From Streptomyces sp. WM6386 (GTDB lineage: Bacteria > Actinomycetota > Actinomycetes > Streptomycetales > Streptomycetaceae), in contig NZ_JXTE01000047.1 of NCBI RefSeq assembly GCF_000972385.1, positions 1 to 64,000 of the forward strand: DNA of 64,000 nt, read 5' to 3'. Shown piece after piece: positions 7,283 to 16,022 of the stretch. Made by a program: the position numbers and the translations under genes. Position 1 is the stretch's first letter. Every line of letters begins with the position of its first letter. The notes under the pieces were generated by a model, which saw only the letters and a list, made by a program, of their open reading frames with translations, ran no database searches and was not told the origin of the DNA.

Positions 7283-8842
7283 TCAGCCGCCCTCTACGTC
7301 ACCGGTGGTGCCGCCCGCGTCGGTGCCGCCGTCCGTCTCCGTCGGCCCCTCCGTCGGCTCCGTGGGCGTCGGCTCGGTCGTCGTCGGCTCCGCGGTCGTC
7401 GGCTCGCCCGTCGGCTCCGTGGCCGTCTCCGTGGGGGTCGGCGAGGGTGTGTACGACGGGGTCGAGGACGGGGACCAGGACGAACCGGTGCTCACGGAGC
7501 CGTCGTCGGTCTGCTCGTCGGTCGCCTCGTCCGTCGGCTCGTCGCTCGGCGACTCGCTGGTCGTCTCCGAGGGCGTCGTGGAGGTGGTCGGCTTCTGGGT
7601 GGTGCCGTCCTTGCCGCCGTCCCCGCCGCCCCCGTTCAGCGCCAGCGCGACACCTGCCGCTATGGCGACCACCGCGAGGACCGCGAGGATCCACAGCTTG
7701 CCGCGGCCACTGCCCCGGTTGCCGTGCCCCTCGAAGCCGCCGTCGTCCCCGCCGCCGTAGCCGCCGGGCAGGATCGGCTGCGGGATCTGCGTGGTGCCGG
7801 AGGCGTCGCCGGGGTGCTGCATGACGGTGGTGCCGGCGAAGCCGCCCGAGGGAGTGTGCCGGCCGTCGTGCATCGCGACCGGCCCGGTGTTCCAGGTGCC
7901 GGTGTGACCGCCCTGCTCGTACAGCATCTGCAGCCCGTACTGGACCAGCCCGCGCATCTCCTCGGCCGTCTGGAACCGGTCGTCCGGCTCCTTGGCGAGC
8001 GAGCGCATGACCAGGCCGTCGAGCTCCGGAGGCGTGGCGTCGGAGACCTCGGACGGAGGCGTCGGGATGTCCTGGACGTGCTGGTAGACGACGGACAGCG
8101 GGGTCTCACCGGTGAACGGCGGCCGCAGCGCCAGGAGTTCGTAGAGGAGGCAGCCCGTCGCGTACAGGTCGGAGCGGTGGTCCACCGCCTTGCCGAGCGC
8201 CTGCTCGGGCGACAGGTACTGAGGGGTGCCCATGACCATGCCGGTCTGCGTCATCGTCGACTGTGCGCCGTGCAGCGCGCGGGCGATGCCGAAGTCCATC
8301 ACCTTCACGGCGCCGCTGTGGGTGATGATGACGTTGGCCGGCTTGATGTCCCGGTGCACGATGCCGTGCTGGTGCGAGTAGGCGAGCGCCTCCAGGACAC
8401 CGGAGACGATGATCAGCGCCTGCTCGGGCCCCGGGGCCTCGGCGTTGAGCAACAGGTCCCGGATCGTCCGGCCTTCGACGATCTCCATGACGATGTACGG
8501 AACGGCATGGCCGTTCGCATAGTCCTCGCCGGAGTCGTACACCGCGACGATCGCGTGGTGGTTGAGGCCGGCCACGGACTGGGCCTCGCGGGTGAAGCGG
8601 GCCTTGGAGACCGGGTCCTCGGCGAGGTCGGCGCGCAGCAGCTTGACCGCCACGGTGCGGCCGAGACGTACGTCCTCGGCGGCGAACACCTCGGCCATGC
8701 CGCCCCGGCCGAGTCTGTGTGTCAGTCGATACCGGCCGTCGCCGACCAGTCCGCCGTTGCCCCACATCTCCGGCGCGTCTGACATCCCGCCGCCAGTCGC
8801 CTCGGGGTCGGACGGGCCCTGAGCGCGCTGCTGCTGTGCCAT
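7283..8842 (-). CDS. membrane Ser/Thr protein kinase with Thr/Pro-rich extracellular tail
   Basis: 519-residue Hanks-type kinase. The kinase domain spans residues ~38-300 with glycine loop LGRGGMAEV (44-52), Lys67, HRDIKPAN (Asp165), DFG (183-185) and an activation segment rich in Thr (STMTQTGMVMGTPQYLSPEQ). A Gly-rich juxtamembrane segment, one membrane span (383-402) and a ~115-residue extracellular tail of Thr/Ser/Pro/Glu repeats follow. The tail has no PASTA domain and looks like a wall-spanning stalk. ATG 8842 follows GAGGA. It is divergent from a second kinase (9179), and the two kinase domains are clearly paralogous. Substrates are unknown. Confidence 0.9.
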   Translation of the reverse strand: MAQQQRAQGPSDPEATGGGMSDAPEMWGNGGLVGDGRYRLTHRLGRGGMAEVFAAEDVRLGRTVAVKLLRADLAEDPVSKARFTREAQSVAGLNHHAIVAVYDSGEDYANGHAVPYIVMEIVEGRTIRDLLLNAEAPGPEQALIIVSGVLEALAYSHQHGIVHRDIKPANVIITHSGAVKVMDFGIARALHGAQSTMTQTGMVMGTPQYLSPEQALGKAVDHRSDLYATGCLLYELLALRPPFTGETPLSVVYQHVQDIPTPPSEVSDATPPELDGLVMRSLAKEPDDRFQTAEEMRGLVQYGLQMLYEQGGHTGTWNTGPVAMHDGRHTPSGGFAGTTVMQHPGDASGTTQIPQPILPGGYGGGDDGGFEGHGNRGSGRGKLWILAVLAVVAIAAGVALALNGGGGDGGKDGTTQKPTTSTTPSETTSESPSDEPTDEATDEQTDDGSVSTGSSWSPSSTPSYTPSPTPTETATEPTGEPTTAEPTTTEPTPTEPTEGPTETDGGTDAGGTTGDVEGG

Positions 8843-9178
8843 CGGTCCTCGCCGTCGTTTCTGCCCGCGGTGCGCGCGGTGTTGTTACGGTCTCCGTCGG
8901 CCACGCTACAGCCTCCGCGCAAGCCTCCGGTCCGGGATGAGCTTGGGGGCCGGTCCGAGACGGACCGGTCATCAAAGCGGTAGCACGCGCTGTCGTGCAA
9001 ATTCTGTGTACCGGCCGTAGGCCACCTGTAACGCTTCCGCGACGCTTCTTTCGCGTACGGTCACGGAACGGGCACCTGGCTTGACCTGTCAGTGCCGTGG
9101 GGCAGACTTGGCCGGGAATGAGCCATTCGATCAACGACAGTCGGGCCGGCGCCTGATGGCCGATGGGGGACGCGGAAC
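8843..9178. promoter_or_regulatory. divergent region between two kinase genes
   Basis: No gene seen. A plausible promoter for the rightward kinase is TTGACC (9081-9086), 16-base spacer, CAGACT (9103-9108). Promoter elements for the leftward kinase could not be assigned. Confidence 0.4.
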
Positions 9179-10801
9179 ATGAGCCAGGACGGCGCACACG
9201 GCCGGTATGCGGGGCGGGCGATCGCCAACAACCGCTATCAGCTGCGCGACTTGCTCGGTGAGGGTGGCATGGCCTCGGTGCACCTCGCGCACGACACCGT
9301 GCTCGACCGCCCCGTCGCGATCAAGACCCTCCATACCGAGCTGGGCCGGGAACAGGCCTTCCGCGAGCGCTTCCGCCGCGAGGCCCAGGCCGTGGCCAAG
9401 CTCACGCACACCAATATCGTCTCGGTCTACGACACGGGCGAGGACAACCTCGACGGGATGACGATGCCGTACATCGTCATGGAGTACGTCGAGGGCCGGC
9501 CGCTCGGCTCGGTGCTCGACGAGGACGTACGGCAGTACGGCGCGATGCCCGCCGACAAGGCGCTGAAGATCACCGCCGATGTGCTGGCGGCGCTGGAGAT
9601 CAGCCACGAGATGGGCCTGGTCCACCGCGACATCAAGCCGGGCAACGTGATGATGACCAAGCGCGGCGTGGTCAAGGTCATGGACTTCGGCATCGCGCGC
9701 GCCATGCAGTCGGGTGTCACGTCGATGACGCAGACCGGCATGGTGGTCGGCACCCCCCAGTACCTCTCCCCCGAGCAGGCGCTGGGCCGAGGTGTGGACG
9801 CGCGCTCCGACCTCTACTCGGTCGGCATCATGCTGTTCCAACTGGTCACCGGGCGGCTGCCGTTCGACGCGGACTCGCCGCTGGCGATCGCGTACGCGCA
9901 TGTGCAGGAAGAGCCGGTGGCCGCTTCGCAGATCAACCGCTCGCTGCCGCCCGCGGTGGACGCGCTGATCGCCCGCGCCCTGAAGAAGAACCCGAACGAG
10001 CGCTTCCCCAGCGCCGAGGCCATGCGCACCGAGTGCCTGCGGGTGGCGGCGTCCTTCCAGGCGGCCGCGCCGAGCATCGTCCCCGGCGCGCAGACGTCGA
10101 GCGGGGCGGGCGTGGGCTCGGCGGTGTTCCCGCCGGTGGACCAGGGGACCCCGGCGCCGACGGGGCCGGTCCAGACGCCGTACCAGCCGACGCCGAACCC
10201 CTACGGCACCCCGCCGCCCTCGACCCCTTCCCCGGCGTACGGCTATCCGCAGCAGGGCGGATACCAGACCCCCACGCCGGCGCCGAACGCGTACGCCTCG
10301 ACGCCGCCGCCGTACAACATCACCCCGCACCAGGCACCGCCCTCGGGCGGCGGCGGCAAGAGCAACAAGCCGGTCATCCTCGGCTCGATCATCGTGTCCG
10401 TCGTGGCGGTCGGCGGCCTGATCGCGGCGCTGACGCTGAACGGGGGCGGGACGGACGACGACGCCGGCGGCGACACCACACCGACCACCTCGTCGACGCC
10501 GTCGGGATACCGGACCGGGGACGCGAACCGGACGGTCGAGACGACCGAGTGCACCGAGCCGCAGGAGTCGAACAACGACCCCAAGCAGGTGCAGATGCCG
10601 GACTTCGCGTTCAAGAACTGGGACTCGGTCAAGCTGTGCCTGCAGGCGGCGGGCTGGTCGTACGACCCCAACGACTACGCCGAGAACACATACGGTCAGG
10701 GCACGATCATGAACCAGTTCCCCAAGGCCGGGACCGACTTCGACCCGAAGAACCCGCCGGACATGCAGTTCGACGTCTCGACGGGCGTTCCGGCCGGTTA
10801 A
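9179..10801 (+). CDS. membrane Ser/Thr protein kinase with one PASTA domain
   Basis: 540 residues. The kinase domain (~20-290) has LGEGGMASVHLA, Lys49, HRDIKPGN (Asp151) and DFG (169-171). A long Pro/Thr/Tyr-rich cytoplasmic linker, a membrane span (399-420) and a single extracellular PASTA-like domain (~467-540, starting QVQMPDFAFKNWDSVKLCLQAAG) follow. PASTA domains in PknB-type kinases bind peptidoglycan fragments. The usual PknB has three or four repeats, so one degenerate copy is unusual. ATG 9179 follows GGGGGAC. Divergent from the paralogous kinase at 8842. Confidence 0.9.
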   Translation: MSQDGAHGRYAGRAIANNRYQLRDLLGEGGMASVHLAHDTVLDRPVAIKTLHTELGREQAFRERFRREAQAVAKLTHTNIVSVYDTGEDNLDGMTMPYIVMEYVEGRPLGSVLDEDVRQYGAMPADKALKITADVLAALEISHEMGLVHRDIKPGNVMMTKRGVVKVMDFGIARAMQSGVTSMTQTGMVVGTPQYLSPEQALGRGVDARSDLYSVGIMLFQLVTGRLPFDADSPLAIAYAHVQEEPVAASQINRSLPPAVDALIARALKKNPNERFPSAEAMRTECLRVAASFQAAAPSIVPGAQTSSGAGVGSAVFPPVDQGTPAPTGPVQTPYQPTPNPYGTPPPSTPSPAYGYPQQGGYQTPTPAPNAYASTPPPYNITPHQAPPSGGGGKSNKPVILGSIIVSVVAVGGLIAALTLNGGGTDDDAGGDTTPTTSSTPSGYRTGDANRTVETTECTEPQESNNDPKQVQMPDFAFKNWDSVKLCLQAAGWSYDPNDYAENTYGQGTIMNQFPKAGTDFDPKNPPDMQFDVSTGVPAG

Positions 10802-10938
10802 GAGGCCGGGGTGGAACCGGACGGGCCCCACGGGTTCCACTTCAGGTCGCTGGAGCAGAGCCGCAGAAGGTCGTCGCCCTCGAAGACCAGGTCTCCGGCG
10901 TTTCTGACATGCCCGCAGTGATCATGCTGTGACCTGCC

Positions 10939-11184
10939 TCAGACCGCCGTGCTGCCGACCATGAGGATCTTGATGGCTACGGTGTCGCCGTCGATCTCGT
11001 ACGTGGCTCTGCAGGCATCGACGCGCAGCCGCCGCAGGTTGGTGTTGCCGAGCTTGGTGCTTGCCGCGGGTTCGGGGTTCTGGGCGACGGTGTTGATCGC
11101 CTTGACCAGGGCTTTCACCGCGTCGCCGTCGCGGGATCGGAGCCGTTTGAGGCCTTCGGAGGCGGCCCGTTCCCAGATGATCGT
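10939..11184 (-). pseudogene. RelE/ParE-like toxin without a start codon
   Basis: The frame encodes about 81 residues: TIIWERAASEGLKRLRSRDG, then a central helix, then TKLGNTNLRRLRVDACRATYEID and VAIKILMVGS. This is the pattern of RelE/ParE mRNA-cleaving or gyrase-poisoning toxins (conserved LRRLRVxxxRxxYEI). The frame opens at a TAG (11185-11187), and the first codons are ACG ATC ATC; ATG, GTG and TTG are absent until a GTG well inside the fold. It is either inactivated by loss of the start codon (ATG to ACG would restore it) or uses a non-standard start. It lies five bases after the stop of a truncated upstream gene on the same strand, the usual antitoxin-toxin layout. Confidence 0.55.
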
Positions 11185-11189
11185 CTAGC

Positions 11190-11526
11190 TCAAGAGGCTT
11201 CTGCTCCGGCGATGATGGCGTCGATCTGGGCCGAGGTGGACGTAGCGCCGCCCGTAGTCCGCGCGTACAGGGATACGGCTACGTCGGCGAAGTCGATCGC
11301 CTGCTCACGCGTGTCCTCGTCCGGGATGGAGTCGGCGAGCCCCTGGGTCCACCAGTGGTTGAGGAACGCCTCGAAGCCTCCGGAGTCGGACAGCGAGCCC
11401 AGCTCCGTGTAGAAGTCGGCGCGGTGATCGAGACGGAGGGCTGCTCCGACGCTGTCGACAGTGCGCTGGATGACGTCGGCCGTATAGCCGGTGGCCTCCC
11501 GGGCCTCGGCTACAGCGTTCTTGCCC
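11190..11526 (-). pseudogene. 5'-truncated gene upstream of the RelE-like toxin (possible antitoxin partner)
   Basis: About 110 residues are recognisable as a continuous, composition-normal frame: AVAEAREATGYTADVIQRTVDSVGAALRLDHRADFYTELG to the C-terminus SAQIDAIIAGAEAS. I do not recognise the family. Start codons ATG, GTG and TTG are missing in the first part, and the frame runs directly into a fragment of an acetyltransferase on the other strand at about 11526. The 5' end therefore seems to have been cut off by a rearrangement. Its position just before the toxin suggests an antitoxin or co-regulator, but nothing in the protein proves it. Confidence 0.45.
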
Positions 11527-11829
11527 GCCCCCGGGCTCGAAGAGCGGTTGCGGTCCCTGCTGTTCGGGAGTCCCGAGCCGCGGTTGCGGTGTCTCGTCGC
11601 GGAGTTGGACGGGGCCGTCGTCGGATACGCCACCTGTTCCGCCGAGGTGTCCACCTGGGACGGTTCCGAGTACCTCCACATGGACTGTCTGTTCCTGCGG
11701 CACGGGCACCGCGGGCTCGGACAGGTGCAGTGGCAGACGCCTGCGTGGAACGAGGGGGCCATTCGCTTCTATGGGCGGATCGGGGCCACGTCCAAGGACA
11801 AGCGGCGGTTCTTTCTGCCCGTCACATGA
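11526..11829 (+). pseudogene. GNAT-family N-acetyltransferase remnant with internal deletion
   Basis: The frame reads PGLEERLRSLLFG, CLVAELDGAVVGYATCS, YLHMDCLFLRHGHRGLG, then jumps to VQWQTPAWNEGAIRFYGRIGATSKDKRRFFLP. GNAT enzymes have about 20 residues of acetyl-CoA-binding helix between the (R/Q)GxGxG/A loop and the VQWQTPxxNxxAxxFY block. Here those residues are missing, and so is the N-terminus. The enzyme cannot bind acetyl-CoA normally, so I call it a pseudogene. Confidence 0.65.
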
Positions 11830-11842
11830 GTCGGGAACGTGA

Positions 11843-11871
11843 GGAAGGGGCCTGCACCGCAGGCCCCTTCC
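11843..11871. terminator. hairpin terminator before the DD-carboxypeptidase
   Basis: Perfect 13-bp stem GGAAGGGGCCTGC (11843-11855) with GCAGGCCCCTTCC (11859-11871) and a 3-base loop. Confidence 0.85.
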
Positions 11872-11889
11872 CGTGTTCACGTCCTCGCG

Positions 11890-12789
11890 TCAGCTGATCT
11901 TCGCGTAGCCGTAGTTGATGAGCTTCTTCACGTCCGCCGTGCGGTTGGCCTCCGAGGAGGCGGTGAGGACCGTGCCGATCACCGACTCGCCGTTGAGGGT
12001 GGCGGCGAAGATGAGGCAGTACTTCGCCTCGGTGCCCGAGCCGGTCTTCACGCCAAGCGTGCCGTTCCAGCCGAGCAGGAGGTTGGTGTTCTTCCAGGCC
12101 GCCATGGTGCGGGTGGAGCCGGTCTTCGTGATCGTCTTGGCCGTGTACGACTTGGTCTTGACGACGGTCTTCATGGTGGAGTTCTTCATCGCGCTGCGCG
12201 CGAGCTTCGTCAGGTCGCGCGGCGTCGAGGCGTTGGCGCCCTTGCTGATGCCGTCGAACGAGTCGAACTTGGTGTTCGTCATGCCCAGGCTCTTGGCCAT
12301 GGTGTTCATCTTGCCGATGAAGCTCTTGGTGCGGGCCGCGACCGTCGTGCCGCTGCCGTACTTGTCGGCGAGGGCCATCGCGGCGTCGCAGCCCGACTTC
12401 AGCAGCATCCCGTAGAGCAGCTGACGGACGGTGACCTTGTCGCCGACGATCAGGTTCGCGGAGGAGGCGCCGTTGGCGACGATGTAGTCGCTGTACGCCT
12501 TCTTGATCGTGACCTTGGCGTCCAGGTTCAGGTTCGACTGCGACAGGACGACCTTCGCGGTCATGACCTTCGTGGTGGACGCGGTGAGCCGCTTGGTGTC
12601 GGCGGACTTCGAGAAGAGCGTCGTGCCGGTGGCGCTGTTCATCAGGAACCCGCCCTTGGCGGTGATGGTGGGCGCGGTGACGGCCTGCGCCGGCGCCGCG
12701 GTGAGGGCTCCTGTGGCGAGCAGCGAGCCGGTGGTCACGGCCACGGCTACGGCTCTGCGGATACGGATGCCCTGAATGCCGGTAATCAA
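11890..12789 (-). CDS. secreted D-alanyl-D-alanine carboxypeptidase/transpeptidase, K15-like
   Basis: 299-residue penicillin-binding protein of the S11 class. A Sec signal peptide (RIRRAVAVAVTTGSLLATGALTAAPAQA, cleavage near residue 36) precedes the penicilloyl-serine motif STTK (71-74), the second motif SGC (132-134) and KTG in GVKTGSGTEA near the C-terminus. Most S11 enzymes have SxN as the second motif. Ser-Gly-Cys is known from Streptomyces K15 DD-transpeptidase, and the length fits that enzyme. It would trim or cross-link peptidoglycan stem peptides outside the membrane. TTG 12789 is the start that opens right before the signal peptide; the frame upstream is low-quality and is not counted. 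Confidence 0.85.
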   Translation of the reverse strand: MITGIQGIRIRRAVAVAVTTGSLLATGALTAAPAQAVTAPTITAKGGFLMNSATGTTLFSKSADTKRLTASTTKVMTAKVVLSQSNLNLDAKVTIKKAYSDYIVANGASSANLIVGDKVTVRQLLYGMLLKSGCDAAMALADKYGSGTTVAARTKSFIGKMNTMAKSLGMTNTKFDSFDGISKGANASTPRDLTKLARSAMKNSTMKTVVKTKSYTAKTITKTGSTRTMAAWKNTNLLLGWNGTLGVKTGSGTEAKYCLIFAATLNGESVIGTVLTASSEANRTADVKKLINYGYAKIS

Positions 12790-12988
12790 GTGAGGTACCC
12801 CGAATACGTTGAATGCCCCTGGCGTGCGGCCGAGTTGAGACCTGAAAGTTGTTGGGGCCGCACGTGTCTGACTCGTAAGTAGCACAGAAGGTTGTGCGAC
12901 TGCTGGGGCGGGTTTGGATTTCCCTGTCCTACGGGGCCCCTGGGGTCCGCAATATGGACCGGTCTCCGGCATGCGTACGTGTTGTATC

Positions 12989-12994
12989 TATGAT
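12989..12994 (+). promoter_or_regulatory. -10 box for a candidate leaderless GntR transcript
   Basis: TATGAT six bases before ATG 13001. No ribosome site precedes this start. No clear -35 seen. Confidence 0.45.
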
Positions 12995-13000
12995 GTGCGC

Positions 13001-13675
13001 ATGCCTTCAGCCCCACCCGCCCCGTCCGCCGCTCACCTCAAGCAGCCGCCCGCCGCCGACCGCGTCTACGACCACGTCAAGCAAGGCGTCCTGGAGCGTC
13101 ACTACGAGGGCGGCACCCTGCTCACCGAGGGCGAGCTCGCCGAGGCCGTGGGGGTCTCGCGGACGCCGGTGCGCGAGGCGCTGCTGCGGCTCCAGGTGGA
13201 AGGGCTGATCAAGCTCTACCCGAAGAAGGGCGCGCTGGTCCTGCCCGTCTCCGCACAGGAGATCGCGGACGTGGTGGAGACCCGCCAGCTCGTCGAGGAA
13301 CACGCCGCCCGCAAGGCCGTACCGGCGTCGCCGCGGCTCATCGCACGGCTCGAGGAACTCCTCGCCCAGCAGAAGGAGCAGGCCGCCGCCGGGGACCTGG
13401 CCGGCGCCGCCGTCACCGACCGCTGCTTCCACGCCGAGATCGTCCGCAGTGGGGGCAACGAGATCCTGTCCCGGCTCTACGACCAGCTCCGCGACCGGCA
13501 GCTGAGGATGGGCGTCGCCGTGATGCACGCCCACCCCGACCGCATCACCAAGACCCTCGCCGAGCACGAGCAGATCCTCGACGCGCTGCGCTCCGGCGAC
13601 GCGGAGGCGGTCGTCGGTCTCATCCACGGCCACGTCGAGTGGTTCTCCCACCTGGCGCGGGGCGAGGTCCGATGA
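13001..13675 (+). CDS. GntR-family (FadR/FCD type) transcriptional regulator
   Basis: 224 residues. The N-terminal winged helix (about 20-90: VYDHVKQGVLERHYEGGTLLTEGELAEAVGVSRTPVREALLRLQVEGL) is followed by an all-helical FCD effector domain (about 95-220) with ligand/metal-type His and Asp residues (EEHAARKA, DRCFHAEIVRSGGN, EHEQILDAL). FCD regulators respond to small carboxylic acids. Its stop overlaps the start of the following MFS gene (ATGA at 13672-13675), so the two are co-translated and the transporter probably moves the effector or its precursor. The start at 13001 looks leaderless. Confidence 0.88.
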   Translation: MPSAPPAPSAAHLKQPPAADRVYDHVKQGVLERHYEGGTLLTEGELAEAVGVSRTPVREALLRLQVEGLIKLYPKKGALVLPVSAQEIADVVETRQLVEEHAARKAVPASPRLIARLEELLAQQKEQAAAGDLAGAAVTDRCFHAEIVRSGGNEILSRLYDQLRDRQLRMGVAVMHAHPDRITKTLAEHEQILDALRSGDAEAVVGLIHGHVEWFSHLARGEVR

Positions 13676-14964
13676 GCGCCACTCTGCCGGGTGACCCGCC
13701 GGGCGGCCGCCGCGCGATGGCCGTCTGGGGCATCGGCGTCTCCGTCTACTTCGTCGCCGTCATCTTCCGTACGTCGTTGGGGGTGGCCGGCCTCGACGCC
13801 GCCGACCGCTTTCACGTGGGCGCTTCCGCGCTGTCGACCTTCTCCATCCTCCAGCTGCTCGTGTACGCGGGCATGCAGATACCCGTCGGCCTGCTCGTCG
13901 ACCGGCTCGGCACCAAGAAGGTGCTGACCATCGGGGTGGTGCTGTTCACGGCCGGACAGCTCGGCTTCGCCTTCTCCCCCTCGTACGGCATGGCCCTCGC
14001 CTCGCGCGCGCTGCTGGGCTGCGGTGACGCGATGACGTTCATCAGCGTGCTGCGGCTCGGCACCCGCTGGTTCCCGGCCCGGCGCGGGCCGATGGTCGCG
14101 CAGTTCGCGGGGCTGGTCGGCATGGCGGGCAACCTGGTCTCCACCCTCGTGCTGGCCCGGCTGCTGCACGGCATCGGCTGGACGGCGGCCTTCGCTGGCA
14201 GCGCGGTCGCGGGTGTGGTCGTGCTGGTCCTGCTGCTGCTCTTCCTCAAGGACCACCCCGAGGGACACGAGCCGGAGCCCTTCCCGCACCAGGGCGCGGC
14301 CTACGTACGACGGCAGATCGCCGCCTCCTGGCGGGAGCCGGGCACGCGGCTCGGCCTGTGGGTGCACTTCACGACCCAGTTCCCGGCGATGGTGTTCCTG
14401 CTGCTGTGGGGCATGCCGTTCCTGGTCGAGGCGCAGGGGCTGTCCCGGGCGGTCGCCGGTGAGCTGCTGACCCTCGTCGTACTGTCGAACATGGTGGTCG
14501 GGCTGGTCTACGGCCAGGTCGTCGCCCGGCACCACGAGGCGCGGCTGCCGCTGGCGCTGGGGACCGTGGGGGCGACGGGGCTGGTGTGGGCGGTGACGCT
14601 GGCGTACCCGGGTGAGCATGCGCCGATGTGGCTGCTCGTGGTGCTCTGCACGGTGCTGGGCGCGTGCGGGCCGGCCTCGATGATCGGCTTCGACTTCGCG
14701 CGTCCGGCGAACCCGCCGGAGCGTCAGGGCACCGCGTCCGGTATCACCAACATGGGCGGCTTCGTCGCCTCGATGACGACCCTGTTCGCGGTCGGGGTGC
14801 TGCTGGACGCGACCGGGGACAACTACCGGGTCGCCTTCTCCGCGGTCTTCGTGCTGCAGGCCCTGGGGATCAGCCAGATCCTGCGGCTGCGCAAGCGGGC
14901 GATCCGCCGGGAGCGGGAGCGGTTGGTGGTGAGCCGGGTGGAGACGGTGCACGTGCCGGTGTAG
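13672..14964 (+). CDS. major facilitator superfamily transporter
   Basis: 430 residues with about twelve hydrophobic segments. The MFS signature between TM2 and TM3 is visible as GLLVDRLGTKKV (about residues 74-85). A charged central loop (KDHPEGHEPEPFPHQGAAYVRRQIAASWREPGTR) separates the halves. The N-terminal half resembles nitrate/oxalate or carboxylate-type MFS proteins, but substrate is unknown. It overlaps the GntR gene by four bases. The last 30 residues are a basic cytoplasmic tail. Confidence 0.85.
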   Translation: MSATLPGDPPGGRRAMAVWGIGVSVYFVAVIFRTSLGVAGLDAADRFHVGASALSTFSILQLLVYAGMQIPVGLLVDRLGTKKVLTIGVVLFTAGQLGFAFSPSYGMALASRALLGCGDAMTFISVLRLGTRWFPARRGPMVAQFAGLVGMAGNLVSTLVLARLLHGIGWTAAFAGSAVAGVVVLVLLLLFLKDHPEGHEPEPFPHQGAAYVRRQIAASWREPGTRLGLWVHFTTQFPAMVFLLLWGMPFLVEAQGLSRAVAGELLTLVVLSNMVVGLVYGQVVARHHEARLPLALGTVGATGLVWAVTLAYPGEHAPMWLLVVLCTVLGACGPASMIGFDFARPANPPERQGTASGITNMGGFVASMTTLFAVGVLLDATGDNYRVAFSAVFVLQALGISQILRLRKRAIRRERERLVVSRVETVHVPV

Positions 14965-14989
14965 AGCTGGGGGCCGCCGCCCCCAGCTC
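14964..14989. terminator. hairpin terminator after the MFS gene
   Basis: 11-bp stem GAGCTGGGGGC (14964-14974) with GCCCCCAGCTC (14979-14989), loop CGCC. It overlaps the TAG of the transporter by one base and serves both convergent genes. Confidence 0.75.
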
Positions 14990-15017
14990 CGTCAACGGTC
15001 CCGTCATCGCGGTCCCG

Positions 15018-15842
15018 CTACCGCGTCACCGTGAAGTTCCGCAGGATCGCCGCCGTCAGTGCCGGGTCGCCCTCCGTCTTCACCCGGTCCGGTACCGCGT
15101 CCGCCGTCACCCGGCCGCAGGCCAGGCGGACGTAGGTCTCCCAGTCGAGGGTGAGAGTGGCGGCGGGGCCGAGGGCGGGGGCCGTTTCGAGGGTGCCGCG
15201 GCCCTGGATGTCGACGCGGATCGTGCGCAGGAACTCGATCGGGCCGTGGACGTCGAGGACGATCGCCGAGCTGCGAGGGGCGTCGGCCTTCTCGGCGACT
15301 ATTGCGGGCAGTTCGGCGAGCAGGACGTCACGGGCGATGTGCGCACCGGGGGAGTCCAGGTTGCCGGGACGGCCGAGGGCGGCGCGGAGGTCCTGTTCGT
15401 GCACCCAGACGTCGAAGGCGTGCTTGCGCATGGACTCTTCGAGCGTCAGTTCGCTGCTGAGAGGACCGCGCACCTTCGTACCCGGATCCCGCGACTCGTT
15501 GCGCAGCTGGCGGTTGCGGCGGATGATCACGTACTCCAGCTCGGACGTCATCTCCGGCGCAGTGTGATGACGGCGGACGTCGACCTGCATCTCCGTGTAC
15601 CGCTGGTGCTCATTGGTGACGTGGTACAGGTCGCGAGGCAGCGAGTGGATGGGGCGCGGGTCTCCCAGCATCTCGGTGTCCAGACCGATGACATGGGACA
15701 CGACGTCACGCACCGACCAGCCGGGGCATGGGGTACGCCGGTTCCACTCTCCCTCCACAAGCGGGGTCACCAGCTCGGATATCGCATCGATGGAGTGGGT
15801 CCAGGCGTCGGCGTAGGGCTGGAGGGTGGGATGCAGACTCAC
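15018..15842 (-). CDS. maleylpyruvate isomerase-family (mycothiol-dependent type) protein
   Basis: 274 residues. The N-terminal DinB-like four-helix domain has the family block CPGWSVRDVVSHVIGLD (about 39-55) and HEQDLRAALGRPG (about 149-160), whose His and Glu/Asp residues bind a divalent metal in mycothiol-dependent maleylpyruvate isomerase. A smaller C-terminal domain (about 190-274) follows. In actinomycetes this family uses mycothiol as a thiol cofactor in isomerisation or S-transfer. The actual substrate is unknown, and no gentisate-pathway genes are near. ATG 15842 is the natural start. Confidence 0.75.
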   Translation of the reverse strand: MSLHPTLQPYADAWTHSIDAISELVTPLVEGEWNRRTPCPGWSVRDVVSHVIGLDTEMLGDPRPIHSLPRDLYHVTNEHQRYTEMQVDVRRHHTAPEMTSELEYVIIRRNRQLRNESRDPGTKVRGPLSSELTLEESMRKHAFDVWVHEQDLRAALGRPGNLDSPGAHIARDVLLAELPAIVAEKADAPRSSAIVLDVHGPIEFLRTIRVDIQGRGTLETAPALGPAATLTLDWETYVRLACGRVTADAVPDRVKTEGDPALTAAILRNFTVTR

Positions 15843-16022
15843 GGAACGGGACCCCTCGGCGGTCGGTGCACGGGCTGGTGATGGCGTCGTTGCCAGTGGG
15901 AGTGTGGCTGTCGGCGGGTGTCTTGAAACGCTAAGTTACGCTGCTGTGAGGCACCCCGGCAGTGCTTTCGTGTGACGATCGTAGGCCCGTGTGAACGGCT
16001 CGAATGCCAGGACGGTGGTAGT

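Noticed and set aside
10802..10938. An open stretch on the minus strand after the toxin stop (CGHVRNAGDLVFEGDDLLRLCSSDLKWNPWGPSG)
   Set aside because: Composition looks protein-like, but there is no start codon and I know no family; it is at best another decayed fragment.
12971..13000. Possible GntR operator around TGTTGTATCTATGATGT
   Set aside because: The symmetry is poor and the stretch is explained better by the -10 box.
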